Source of the DNA: Asticcacaulis excentricus CB 48 | GTDB taxonomy: Bacteria; Pseudomonadota; Alphaproteobacteria; Caulobacterales; Caulobacteraceae | Length of the DNA: 64,000 nt | Direction of reading: 5' to 3' | NCBI RefSeq assembly: GCF_000175215.2 | Contig: NC_014816.1 | Location: forward strand, 989,001-1,053,000 | In this document: in pieces, positions 34,818 to 42,803 of the stretch | How positions within the stretch are numbered: the first letter of the stretch is position 1 | How the letters are laid out: each line of letters starts with the position of its first letter | Notes under the pieces: generated by a model | What the model was told of the DNA's origin: nothing | Databases searched by the model: none | Seen by the model: only the letters and a program-made list of their open reading frames with translations | Translations under genes and position numbers: made by a program

Positions 34818-35396
34818 TCAGTGCATGAATTTGACGGCGACGATCCCGAGTACAATCACCGCCACGCCGGCGATCGCCACAAGATTGATGCGCTTTTCGA
34901 TCAGTTCGCGCGCCTGCGGACCAAAACGTTTGAGCAGGAAGGCGGTAAGGAAAAAGCGCGCTCCGCGGGTGATCACGCAGCAGATGAAGAAAATTGCCAG
35001 ATTGAGCTGACCCATGCCTGACGCAATGGTCACCAGCTTGAACGGAATAGGTGTCAGGCCCTTGATCAGGATCGCCCAGGCCCCCCATTCCTGAATAATG
35101 GTATGGAAGCTGTCGAGATTGCCCGAATATCCGAACAACCCGAGGATTTTGAGACCTATGTCGGCCAGATAATAGCCGATGGCATAGCCGAACAATCCGC
35201 CCAGAACTGACGCCATTGTACAGATAAACGCCAGACGATAGGCTTTTTCTGGCTTGGCCAGCGCCATTGGGGCCAGCATCACATCGGGCGGAATGGGGAA
35301 GAAAGAGCTTTCCGCAAACGAGATCGCGGCCAGAACTTTTTCAGCATTGGGACGGGCCGCCTGTTTCAGGGTCCAGTCGTAAAGTGGGCGAAGCAA
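34818..35396 (-). CDS. DedA/YqaA-family membrane protein
   Basis: A 192-residue inner-membrane protein of the DedA (SNARE-associated) family, YqaA branch. F-A-E-S-S-F-F-P-I-P-P-D-V and G-x-T-P-I-P-F-K-L-V-T-I-A-S-G are the conserved re-entrant loops; about four segments surround them. These proteins act in lipid flipping and proton-motive-force homeostasis. The only fitting start is TTG at 35396 (M-L-R-P-L-Y-D-W matches relatives), with no strong ribosome binding site. Confidence 0.82.
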   Translation of the reverse strand: MLRPLYDWTLKQAARPNAEKVLAAISFAESSFFPIPPDVMLAPMALAKPEKAYRLAFICTMASVLGGLFGYAIGYYLADIGLKILGLFGYSGNLDSFHTIIQEWGAWAILIKGLTPIPFKLVTIASGMGQLNLAIFFICCVITRGARFFLTAFLLKRFGPQARELIEKRINLVAIAGVAVIVLGIVAVKFMH

Positions 35397-35631
35397 GTGA
35401 GAAATCCGTATTTAGAAGATAGTTCAGCCGGCATAACAGCTTGCAAGTGGCTTGTCGCCTCACACCCTGTTGCGACGCGAAATAAATAAAGAGCGTGCTC
35501 ACTGCGCCGCTACCGTGTCGAAAACAAGGCGGTCGCGCATTAGTCCGGGTTTATGACGAATTAAAAAAATCTCATTTGTATTTATGATATTAAAACGGCA
35601 ATAGCAGGGTTACCTTTTGAGAGGATGTCCG

Positions 35632-36093
35632 ATGCCCTATAGCAAGCTGTCGCTCGACAATTACCTGCCTTATCGCCTGTCTGTGGCCTCCAACGCGGTA
35701 TCGGGGCTCATATCCACGGCTTATGACAGCCTCTATGGCCTGAAGATTCCCGAATGGCGGTTGATCTGGGTACTGAACGAAGACGGTCCCTCGACGCAGC
35801 AGGCGCTTGTCAAGCGCACTGGTATGGACAAGGTGACCATTTCGCGCGCCGCTCAGGCCCTGGCCAAGCGCCGCCTGATCACCCGTGCCCCGCATGAACA
35901 TGATGGCCGTTCGCACCACCTCATCCTGACGCCGGAAGGTCAGCGTCTGTTCAATGATGTCGCGCCGTCGGCGGTGGAGTTTGAAAAGGAAGTGCTCGCC
36001 AATCTCAGTGTCGAAGAGATTGAGCTGATGAAGGACCTGCTGCGCCGCATCGAAGACGCGGCCACGAAGTCTCAGGGCCGCAGCGCACGCTAA
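35632..36093 (+). CDS. MarR-family transcriptional regulator
   Basis: A 153-residue winged helix-turn-helix protein. The recognition helix region K-V-T-I-S-R-A-A-Q-A-L-A-K-R-R-L-I and the wing D-G-R-S-H-H-L-I-L-T-P-E-G are typical. AGAGGA lies six bases before the ATG. The 200 bases upstream are strikingly AT-rich and should hold its promoter and operators. It has its own terminator; its target genes are not clear. Confidence 0.88.
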   Translation: MPYSKLSLDNYLPYRLSVASNAVSGLISTAYDSLYGLKIPEWRLIWVLNEDGPSTQQALVKRTGMDKVTISRAAQALAKRRLITRAPHEHDGRSHHLILTPEGQRLFNDVAPSAVEFEKEVLANLSVEEIELMKDLLRRIEDAATKSQGRSAR

Positions 36094-36115
36094 CCGCCAG
36101 TTTTGAGTGGAATCA

Positions 36116-36146
36116 GGGGCTCATCTGTAAGGGTGAGCCCTTTTTG
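36116..36146 (+). terminator. Terminator after the MarR gene
   Basis: GGGCTCA pairs with TGAGCCC over a 10-base loop and is followed by TTTTTG. Confidence 0.8.
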
Positions 36147-36245
36147 CAGCGACATCGTGAATTCGATCTACCCCGCTGGTGCAAAACGTGGCAATCTGTT
36201 AACCCTTTGGCACATTAACCACTTTGGGGGAGGTTTTCAGGGGTC

Positions 36246-37016
36246 ATGCGCTATACCGGGGACGACTACGCCACGCCGCCGGACGGCTTTTACGACCCCA
36301 GCCTGTGGGAAACGCTGGTGCGCCTTTGGTACAGCGGCGGATTGTTGTGGATGATTGGCATTGGCTTCTGCGTGCTGATGCTCATTGCGGGCCTAATCGT
36401 CGGGGCGCGCCGCCGGACGGGGCTGCCGCAGGCGCTCAATCGCAACGTCGATGCGCTGGGGGCAGTGATCGGTGACGCGGTGCGCGGTTCGGCGGCCGAT
36501 GTGCGCGACAAATCTCACGCCGCTCTCGACGCCAATCAAGAAATTTTCGGCAGTACGGCTGAGTTGATGAACCTGATCGGCAAGCACCATGCGGCGCTGA
36601 ACAAGGCTAACAGCGCTGTGAAAGAAGTCGAGCCGGACAAGAAACCGGAGGCGGCCAAGGGCGGCTTCAGCGGCATGTCCGGTGGCACGGTCATCAATAT
36701 CGCTGTCAATAATGGTCAGCCGGGTGCGGCTGAGGCTGGGGCGACACCGGGCGCGGTGGCTGCGGTCGGCGGTGAGGGCGTGGGCCCGACCAAGGCCGAA
36801 GAGAAAAAGACCGCCAAGCCGGGCTTTGATACCACTACAAAGGTGTGGCTGGCCCTGCAAAAACTGGCGGCGCCGTGGCGAGACCTCGGCCTGATGCGTG
36901 AGCACTATGCGGCGGTGTTCCGGCAACTGACGACGGCGGAATGGCGCGACCCGCGCACCCTTTATGGAGCAGGTGAGCCTGGTGCCGAAGGGGCCCGACC
37001 GAGGTGGCAGAGATGA
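36246..37016 (+). CDS. Unknown single-pass membrane protein, first of a coupled pair
   Basis: A 256-residue protein starting M-R-Y-T-G-D-D-Y. One membrane segment (about residues 32-54) is followed by R-R-R, so the bulk lies in the cytoplasm. Residues 65-130 are helical, 130-200 are Gly/Ala-rich and low in complexity, and the end has a compact W-L-A-L-Q-K-L-A-A-P-W-R-D-L-G helix. I do not recognise a family. The stop overlaps the next start (ATGA). Confidence 0.65.
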   Translation: MRYTGDDYATPPDGFYDPSLWETLVRLWYSGGLLWMIGIGFCVLMLIAGLIVGARRRTGLPQALNRNVDALGAVIGDAVRGSAADVRDKSHAALDANQEIFGSTAELMNLIGKHHAALNKANSAVKEVEPDKKPEAAKGGFSGMSGGTVINIAVNNGQPGAAEAGATPGAVAAVGGEGVGPTKAEEKKTAKPGFDTTTKVWLALQKLAAPWRDLGLMREHYAAVFRQLTTAEWRDPRTLYGAGEPGAEGARPRWQR

Positions 37017-37819
37017 GATATTCGGACGCGCCTGAAGATTTTGGCGATCCCTTCGGGGAGGGGCCGCGCGCGGTGGCGACCATCGTGCTCGATGGTCATA
37101 CGCTGATGCTTTTGCTGGGCTTTCTGATTGCTGGTGTGGTGCTGTTTGCCCTGACCGTGTGGTTGTCGGGGCAGTTATCCAAGGCCGGGCAACAGGCGCG
37201 TTATCGCGCCTCGGCCAGGGCGATCTACGACAGTGTGCGCTATAGCCTGCATCTGGCGGTCAGCGCGTCGGGTGCCTTGCAGCTTGAGCGGGCGCGCGAA
37301 CTGTCGGCGGTGATCGAGGCGAAGCTGGGGACGCTTCTGGCGCTGAAAGACAAGACGGGCAAGCCGTTCGACGACCTCAAGAAAGCTCTGTCCGAGCCGG
37401 AGCCCGATCCGGAACACCCGAAGAAAGACGCGGCGGCCAAGGTCAAAGTCGATATGACCACAGATGAACACCGTGTGGCCGTGTGGTGCGCCTTGCAGGA
37501 CTTTCATGAGGCGTGGAAGGATGAGGCGCATATCCTAAACCTGCTAGAAGGGGCGCAGGCAGAGTTGGGGCGCAATAGCGTGACCTCGGCCTTCTTCCAT
37601 AGCCGTGGCCTGATCGATCCGCGCCATCCGTGGGGTGGTGCGCCGGCGCCGAGGACGCCCAGACCGGAAAAGAAAAAGGCGAAAACGCGCGAGCTGAATG
37701 ATCCGGTCGTGGTCACCGTTACGGAGACGATGCCGCTCGGTCCGGATGATCTGCCGCCGCCCGCGCCGCGGCCCACCAAGGGCAAGCTGGCCAAACACAA
37801 GCGCAACATGCTGGCTTAG
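37013..37819 (+). CDS. Unknown single-pass membrane protein, second of a coupled pair
   Basis: A 268-residue protein that also begins M-R-Y. It has one membrane segment (about residues 28-52) and then a long cytoplasmic region: helices at 60-130, an acidic/basic linker, a W-C-A-L-Q-D-F-H-E-A-W-K-D-E-A-H helix, and a Pro/Lys-rich tail. The upstream gene has a W-L-A-L-Q-K-L stretch at a comparable place, so both may be distant relatives or partners. Start by ATGA overlap; GTG at 37004 is an alternative. Function unknown. Confidence 0.65.
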   Translation: MRYSDAPEDFGDPFGEGPRAVATIVLDGHTLMLLLGFLIAGVVLFALTVWLSGQLSKAGQQARYRASARAIYDSVRYSLHLAVSASGALQLERARELSAVIEAKLGTLLALKDKTGKPFDDLKKALSEPEPDPEHPKKDAAAKVKVDMTTDEHRVAVWCALQDFHEAWKDEAHILNLLEGAQAELGRNSVTSAFFHSRGLIDPRHPWGGAPAPRTPRPEKKKAKTRELNDPVVVTVTETMPLGPDDLPPPAPRPTKGKLAKHKRNMLA

Positions 37820-37894
37820 GGGCAGCATGGTAGAAACCGTCTTGAAAGGTTGAGTTTTCGTCGTTGCAGCGGTCTCGGTAGTTATACTTGCTGA

Positions 37895-38477
37895 ATGTTC
37901 AGGGTTATCGTAACCGGACTGCGCCCCCTTATCTTCTGAGCGGTTATCCTATATTTATCATAGGCGCGCTGGCTCTGCTGAGTGGCATCCATGGTTGAGG
38001 CATCGACGGGCTAAAGTCTAGCCGACTGATAAGACGCCCGTTTCTCGTACGCCTTTATCTCATAAGCTCGGACGCGTAACGGATTGGGGAGATTGCGACG
38101 AACGGGCGGAAGGCTGCGGCCTCTACAGACTGGCTTTTAAAGGACGGATCATCGCTGGCGGCTTCTTGGCGACGGTATTTCCCGGTCTCGCTAAGTCGTC
38201 TCTATGGCTTTTTATCAGATTTGGCCTGCTAGCCATCGATAAAGTCTATTAGCTGTTTCAGACGCCCACGCTGCCCAGCCGCACCAAAGGAATTTTGCGG
38301 TTAGCTATCGCCGGGCGTCTTCTTGTTGCGGCTTATGTGATTTATGGCTTCGACCAGTTCCGCTTTGCGATTGAACATGATCCCGCCGACCTGATGGCCG
38401 CCGCACCGATTGCAGCTCTTGCTCTTATATTGAGTACGCTGGTTCCAAATCAAAAAAACAAAACCGCCGGAGTTTGA
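37895..38477 (+). pseudogene. Decayed polytopic membrane-protein gene
   Basis: No intact frame spans this stretch, but membrane-like peptides are collinear in three frames. They are M-F-R-V-I-V-T-G-L-R-P-L-I-F from 37895, then P-I-F-I-I-G-A-L-A-L-L-S-G-I-H-G, then a frame open from 38022 with G-G-F-L-A-T-V-F-P-G-L-A-K-S-S-L-W-L-F-I-R-F-G-L-L-A-I, a TAG at 38250, and the same frame on to 38477 with L-L-V-A-A-Y-V-I-Y-G-F-D-Q-F-R-F. At least two frameshifts and one nonsense codon have broken it. A TTG at 38295 after AAAGGA could still express the last 60 residues. Confidence 0.5.
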
Positions 38478-38493
38478 CACTCCGGCGGTTTGT
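38461..38493 (-). terminator. Bidirectional terminator downstream of ettA
   Basis: AACCGCCGGAGT and ACTCCGGCGGTT form a perfect 12-bp stem with a 5-base loop. Read leftward it is followed by TTGTTTTTTTG, the stronger direction, so it serves ettA; read rightward TTGTTC follows. Confidence 0.85.
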
Positions 38494-38510
38494 TCTGCTC
38501 CAACAATCGG

Positions 38511-38565
38511 ATGCAGGGGCTTTTTTGTGCGCTACCGTTTCGCCGCTTGAGCGCGGCCCCTGCAT
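38511..38565. repeat. Long-range inverted repeat after ettA
   Basis: ATGCAGGGGC and GCCCCTGCAT are exact inverted copies 35 bases apart, with GCGC on each side inside. The fold lies between the ettA stop and its terminator and may protect the 3' end of the message. Confidence 0.4.
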
Positions 38566-38576
38566 TCATTGCGGCC

Positions 38577-40244
38577 CTACCGGGCGAACTTCTGGAACTT
38601 GATGCGCTTGGGGATCAGGCTGTCGGTGCCCAGGCGGCGCTTCTTGTCCTCTTCGTACATTTCGAAGTTGCCTTCGAACCACTCCACGTGGCTGTCGCCT
38701 TCGAAGGCAAGGATGTGGGTGGCCAGACGGTCGAGGAACCAGCGGTCGTGGCTGATGACCACGGCGCAGCCCGCGAAATCTTCCAGTGCCTCCTCGAGGG
38801 CCTGAAGCGTTTCGATATCGAGGTCGTTGGTCGGTTCATCGAGCAGGATGACGTTACCGCCGGACGCCAGCGTCTTGGCGAGGTGGACGCGGTTGCGCTC
38901 ACCGCCGGACAGCAAGCCGACCTTCTTTTGCTGATCGCCGCCCTTGAAGTTGAAGCCGCCGACATAGGCGCGGGAATTGATTTCGCGCTTGCCGACGATC
39001 ATCACGTCTGTGCCGCCGGAAATGGCCTGCCAGACATTGTGATCGGGGTTGAGGTCGTCGCGCGACTGATCGACATAGGCGAGCTTAACGGTTTCACCCA
39101 GCTTGATCGTGCCGGCGTCGGGCTTTTCCTGACCGGTGATCAGCTTGAACAGGGTCGATTTACCGGCACCGTTCGGGCCGATGACGCCGACAATGCCGTT
39201 GGGCGGCAGTTTGAAGCTCAGGTCTTTGAACAGCACCTTGTCGCCAAATTCCTTTTCGAGGCCATTGACCTCGATGACCACGTTACCGAGGCGCGGGCCG
39301 GGCGGGATCTGGATCGTGGCGTAGGTCTGGGCCTTGGTCGAATGCTCCTGTTCCTCGACCATACGCTCATAGGCGGCGAGACGGGCCTTCGACTTCGCCT
39401 GACGGGCCTTGGCGCCGGAACGCACCCAGTCCAATTCGCGGGTAAGCGCGCGCTGACGGGCTTCGGATTCGGACTGCTCCTGGACGACGCGCTTTTGCTT
39501 CTGCTCCAGCCAGCCGGAGTAGTTGCCTTCATAGGGCACGCCCTTGCCGCGGTCGAGTTCCAGCGTCCACTTGGTCACCTGATCGAGGAAGTAACGGTCG
39601 TGGGTGACGAGGATGACGCAGCCGGGGAAGTTTTCGAGGTGGTGCTGAAGCCAGGCGACCGATTCCGCATCGAGGTGGTTGGTCGGTTCGTCAAGCAGCA
39701 GCATGTCGGGCTTCGAGAGCAGCAGGCGGGCCAGCGCTACGCGACGCTTCTCACCACCCGACAGTTTGGTCACGCCGGAATCGTTTGGCGGGCAGCGCAG
39801 AGCGTCCATGGCCATTTCGATGCGGCTGTCTATGTCCCACAGGTCCCCGGCGTCGATCTTTTCCTGGAGGGCGTTCATCTCCTCCATCAGTTCGTCGCTA
39901 TATTCCTCACCCATCAATGCAGCGACTTCGTTGAAACGGTCGACGATCTTCTTTTCTTCGCACCAGTCGATGACGTTTTCCCAGACCGTCTTGGTGTCGT
40001 CCAGCTTGGGCTCCTGCTCTAGATAGCCCATCTTCGTGCCTTCGGCGGCGCGCGCTTCACCCGAAAATTCCTTGTCGATGCCGGCCATGATTTTCAGCAG
40101 GGTGGACTTACCCGAACCGTTGACCCCGACGACGCCGATCTTGGCGTCCGAGTAGAAGCTGAGCCAGATGTTCTCAAAGACCTTCTTACCGCCGGGATAA
40201 TGCTTGGTCAGGCCCTGCATCTGGAAAATATATTGTTGCGCCAT
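38577..40244 (-). CDS. ettA: ABC-F protein, energy-dependent translational throttle EttA
   Basis: A 555-residue soluble ATPase with two ABC domains. Walker A boxes G-V-N-G-S-G-K-S-T and G-P-N-G-A-G-K-S-T, signatures L-S-G-G-E-K-R-R and L-S-G-G-E-R-N-R, and Walker B boxes L-L-L-D-E-P-T-N-H-L-D and I-L-L-D-E-P-T-N-D-L-D are present; the inter-domain linker is about 80 residues. EttA binds the ribosomal E site and gates entry into elongation according to ATP/ADP. ATG 40244 gives M-A-Q-Q-Y-I-F; an upstream GTG would add eight residues. Confidence 0.94.
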   Translation of the reverse strand: MAQQYIFQMQGLTKHYPGGKKVFENIWLSFYSDAKIGVVGVNGSGKSTLLKIMAGIDKEFSGEARAAEGTKMGYLEQEPKLDDTKTVWENVIDWCEEKKIVDRFNEVAALMGEEYSDELMEEMNALQEKIDAGDLWDIDSRIEMAMDALRCPPNDSGVTKLSGGEKRRVALARLLLSKPDMLLLDEPTNHLDAESVAWLQHHLENFPGCVILVTHDRYFLDQVTKWTLELDRGKGVPYEGNYSGWLEQKQKRVVQEQSESEARQRALTRELDWVRSGAKARQAKSKARLAAYERMVEEQEHSTKAQTYATIQIPPGPRLGNVVIEVNGLEKEFGDKVLFKDLSFKLPPNGIVGVIGPNGAGKSTLFKLITGQEKPDAGTIKLGETVKLAYVDQSRDDLNPDHNVWQAISGGTDVMIVGKREINSRAYVGGFNFKGGDQQKKVGLLSGGERNRVHLAKTLASGGNVILLDEPTNDLDIETLQALEEALEDFAGCAVVISHDRWFLDRLATHILAFEGDSHVEWFEGNFEMYEEDKKRRLGTDSLIPKRIKFQKFAR

Positions 40245-40357
40245 GCGAGGAGGCACCCTTTGTTTCACATGTGTGGAATGGTGCGGCGGGTTTAGCCGAG
40301 GGGGGGCAAAATCACAACCTGAAAATAGGGTTCAGGGCCGCAGGTGTGGGTTTAGGA

Positions 40358-40846
40358 TTAAACCCCAAATACTGCCTGCAGCAGGTCTTCAAGCGCCACG
40401 CGGTCGGTGTCGTCAAACGCGCCGTAGCTTTCCGAATCCACGTCGAACACCGCGATCAGCTCGCCGGTGGCGTCGAACACCGGCACGACGATCTCGGAGT
40501 TGGAGCGGGAGTCACAGGCAATGTGCCCTGGAAAGGCGTGCACGTCCGCAACGACCTGCGTGGTCCGTTCGCGCGCCGCCGCGCCACACACGCCGCGACT
40601 GAAATCAATGCGCAGACAGCCGAGCGTGCCCTGATAGGGGCCGACCACCAGCTCATCTATGCCTTGCGCCTTTTTGGTTTCATCAACGACATAGAAGCCG
40701 GTCCAGAACCAGGTCTCAAAGGCCTGAGCGCCAAGGCAGGCCACGGTCGCCATGCGCGCCACCTGATTGGGCTCAGAATCGAGCACCGACAGAATCTCTT
40801 TTTTAAGCGACTGATAGATTTCTTGTTTCTGCGACGCGGTAATCAT
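40358..40846 (-). CDS. msrC: Free methionine-(R)-sulfoxide reductase (GAF domain)
   Basis: A 162-residue single-GAF-domain enzyme that reduces free L-methionine-(R)-sulfoxide. The catalytic cysteines Cys77 (G-C-L-R-I), Cys87 (G-V-C-G) and Cys111 (A-C-D) keep the spacing of the E. coli enzyme, with D-V-H-x-F-P-G-H-I between. The ATG at 40846 was chosen; a 49-codon upstream extension has no family match. It lies 113 bases upstream of ettA in the same direction. Confidence 0.9.
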   Translation of the reverse strand: MITASQKQEIYQSLKKEILSVLDSEPNQVARMATVACLGAQAFETWFWTGFYVVDETKKAQGIDELVVGPYQGTLGCLRIDFSRGVCGAAARERTTQVVADVHAFPGHIACDSRSNSEIVVPVFDATGELIAVFDVDSESYGAFDDTDRVALEDLLQAVFGV

Positions 40847-41265
40847 GGCGGGCCTGTGCGGGGTGAATTTCGCCTTTTGGGCGAAATCATAAGGGGCGGA
40901 TGTGAATTTGTCTCCGAGGCAGGGAAAAGTGTCTCGGAATGGGCGGCTCTTAACACTTTTCTCTGGCCAAGGCGCGTAAATTAACGCTATCATGATGGCG
41001 TTATACGGGGGTTGACGTACCGCTCAGGGGCTGGGTTTTTCCATCTGAGTTTTCGTCAGAGTCCGCGACAATCCGGCAACGCTTTGCCGGTATCGCAAAT
41101 GGACTGGATGGGGGCGCTTGACAGGTCGCACGATCCCTAACACAAGATTTGTTAACCATAATTTTGCCGGCATTCATGTCGGGGCGATGCGTGATGTCAA
41201 TTAGCGAAGACATGAGGTGCAACGGCGCCGGTGATAAGACCGCCCGTCGTACCGGCCGGAAGCTG
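40847..41265. promoter_or_regulatory. Divergent intergenic region between msrC and the Sel1 lipoprotein gene
   Basis: About 420 bases that must hold both promoters. A TTGACA at 41118 points right but has no clear -10 partner. A CCGGCA/TTGCCGG hairpin lies near 41072-41090. Alternative rightward starts at 41194 and 41212 would extend the lipoprotein upstream. Confidence 0.35.
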
Positions 41266-42792
41266 ATGAGCCGCGTGCCGTTCCGCGCCGCGGCGGCGGT
41301 TATGCTGACGGCGGCGCTCAGCTTGCCTTTGACCGCCTGCGATGTATCGGTAGACTGGCTGGGCGGTGGCGGCGACGGCCCGCGCGGTGTCAGCGGTTGT
41401 CCACGTCCGCCTATGGCCGATAATAGCGGGGCCGGCTTCAATGAGCAGGAGCGGGCAGTTCGCTATTTCCGCAAGCACGCCTTTGCCAACGACTTTTTCT
41501 CGCAGCTTGAACTGTCCAGTCGCTATATGGCGGAACGCGCCACGGACAAGAACCTTGAAGACCCGACCGAGGCGTCGGTGTGGCTGGTCATGGCACTGAC
41601 CAATCCCGAAGGCTTCGCGCCGATTAACCGGACGCTCAAAAACGGTCAGATGGCCTCGCGCTTTGACAAGTGCCGCGCGGTGGAACGCTCCGTCGCCTAC
41701 CGCAAGCTGGAGACCCTTCTGGCGCGCATGGACAATTCCGAGCGCGATAAGGTGCGTGACCGCGTCATTTATATTCAGGCGCAGCTGGGGGCCGACGGCT
41801 TCCGCACGCTCGGCCGCCTTTATGACGATCAGTACGGCCCGATGGGTGAACCCGTTGATAACCGCGAAGCCGTGCGCGCCATGATGCGCAACCCCGTGGA
41901 CGGCCGCCCCAACGTCATCAGCCTGTTCCCTCGCAATGATGTCGATGCCTATCTTTATAATTACAAAGCGGCGGAAACGGGTGATGTCGGGGCCTATGTG
42001 ATGCTGAAGGACTTTGAAAAGTCCGCTCCCGAACGCAGCCGTTATGGGGCCTTTGTCGAGGCAAAGGCCAAACGCTGGGTATCGCCGTTTGAATTCTATC
42101 CGCCAGACGCGCCCGCCGGTGGTGTGCCGCATTCGGACGAGAGCCGCCCGCGCACCGATGCCTACGAATACGCGCTGTCTCGTATGGATGAGCTGCCCTT
42201 TATCCACGTGTGGCGTGCGCTGGTCTATCTGGATTTGGCGCAGGGATCGGCGCCGGTTCACCGCGTCAGCGGCGGGCTGGACAGTGACGGCAATCCTGGG
42301 CAAGAACGCTACCCCGTCGGGCCCAACGATGCCGACATCGCCCAGACGTCGGGCGGTTCGGCCCCGACCGAGGCCGTCTATTCGGCGGGTCGTGTGCCGC
42401 CACAGACCTTGTCGGCCCTTCGTGCCATACTTGGCCGCCCGGACGGATCGCGCATGACCAATCTGGACAAGGTGCGCGCCGTGCAGCTGGCTGCGACCAA
42501 TGGTTCGTCGCAGGCACAGCTGGTGTTAGCTGTTATGTATTCCGAAGGGGTGGGCGTGCCTACCGACTATGCCCGAGCCTACTACTGGTATCAACAGGCT
42601 GAAAAGCAGGGTTCAGCAGAAGCGCGCTTTGCCATGTCCACCTATTTTGCCCTGGGACTGAGCGGCGTCGCCGATCAGGATAAGGCGCAGGCCGTTGTGT
42701 TGCGTCTAGACTCGGCGCTGGCCGGGTTCCGTCCGTCGGCTTCGCGTCTGCAGGCCGTGCTCAACCAGATTTCGACCAATCCGGGGCGGTGA
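41266..42792 (+). CDS. Sel1-repeat lipoprotein
   Basis: A 508-residue exported lipoprotein. From the ATG at 41266 the signal is M-S-R-V-P-F-R ... L-T-A-C with the lipid-bearing Cys25; earlier starts give an overlong n-region. Near the C-terminus, A-A-T-N-G-S-S-Q-A-Q-L-V-L-A-V-M-Y-S-E-G-V-G-V-P-T and the following Y-A-R-A-Y-Y-W-Y-Q-Q-A form Sel1 (TPR-like) repeats, which commonly mediate protein contacts. The central part is not recognised. It overlaps the next gene's GTG region and is probably in one operon with it. Confidence 0.75.
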   Translation: MSRVPFRAAAAVMLTAALSLPLTACDVSVDWLGGGGDGPRGVSGCPRPPMADNSGAGFNEQERAVRYFRKHAFANDFFSQLELSSRYMAERATDKNLEDPTEASVWLVMALTNPEGFAPINRTLKNGQMASRFDKCRAVERSVAYRKLETLLARMDNSERDKVRDRVIYIQAQLGADGFRTLGRLYDDQYGPMGEPVDNREAVRAMMRNPVDGRPNVISLFPRNDVDAYLYNYKAAETGDVGAYVMLKDFEKSAPERSRYGAFVEAKAKRWVSPFEFYPPDAPAGGVPHSDESRPRTDAYEYALSRMDELPFIHVWRALVYLDLAQGSAPVHRVSGGLDSDGNPGQERYPVGPNDADIAQTSGGSAPTEAVYSAGRVPPQTLSALRAILGRPDGSRMTNLDKVRAVQLAATNGSSQAQLVLAVMYSEGVGVPTDYARAYYWYQQAEKQGSAEARFAMSTYFALGLSGVADQDKAQAVVLRLDSALAGFRPSASRLQAVLNQISTNPGR

Positions 42793-42803
42793 GGGAAATG
42801 ACC

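Noticed and set aside
38490..40022. A 510-codon frame antisense to ettA
   Set aside because: It mirrors the EttA codons, crosses the ettA 3' structures, and shows low-complexity residues with no domain.
41001..41441. A leftward 146-codon frame overlapping the Sel1 lipoprotein start
   Set aside because: It is antisense to a clear signal peptide and shows no domain.
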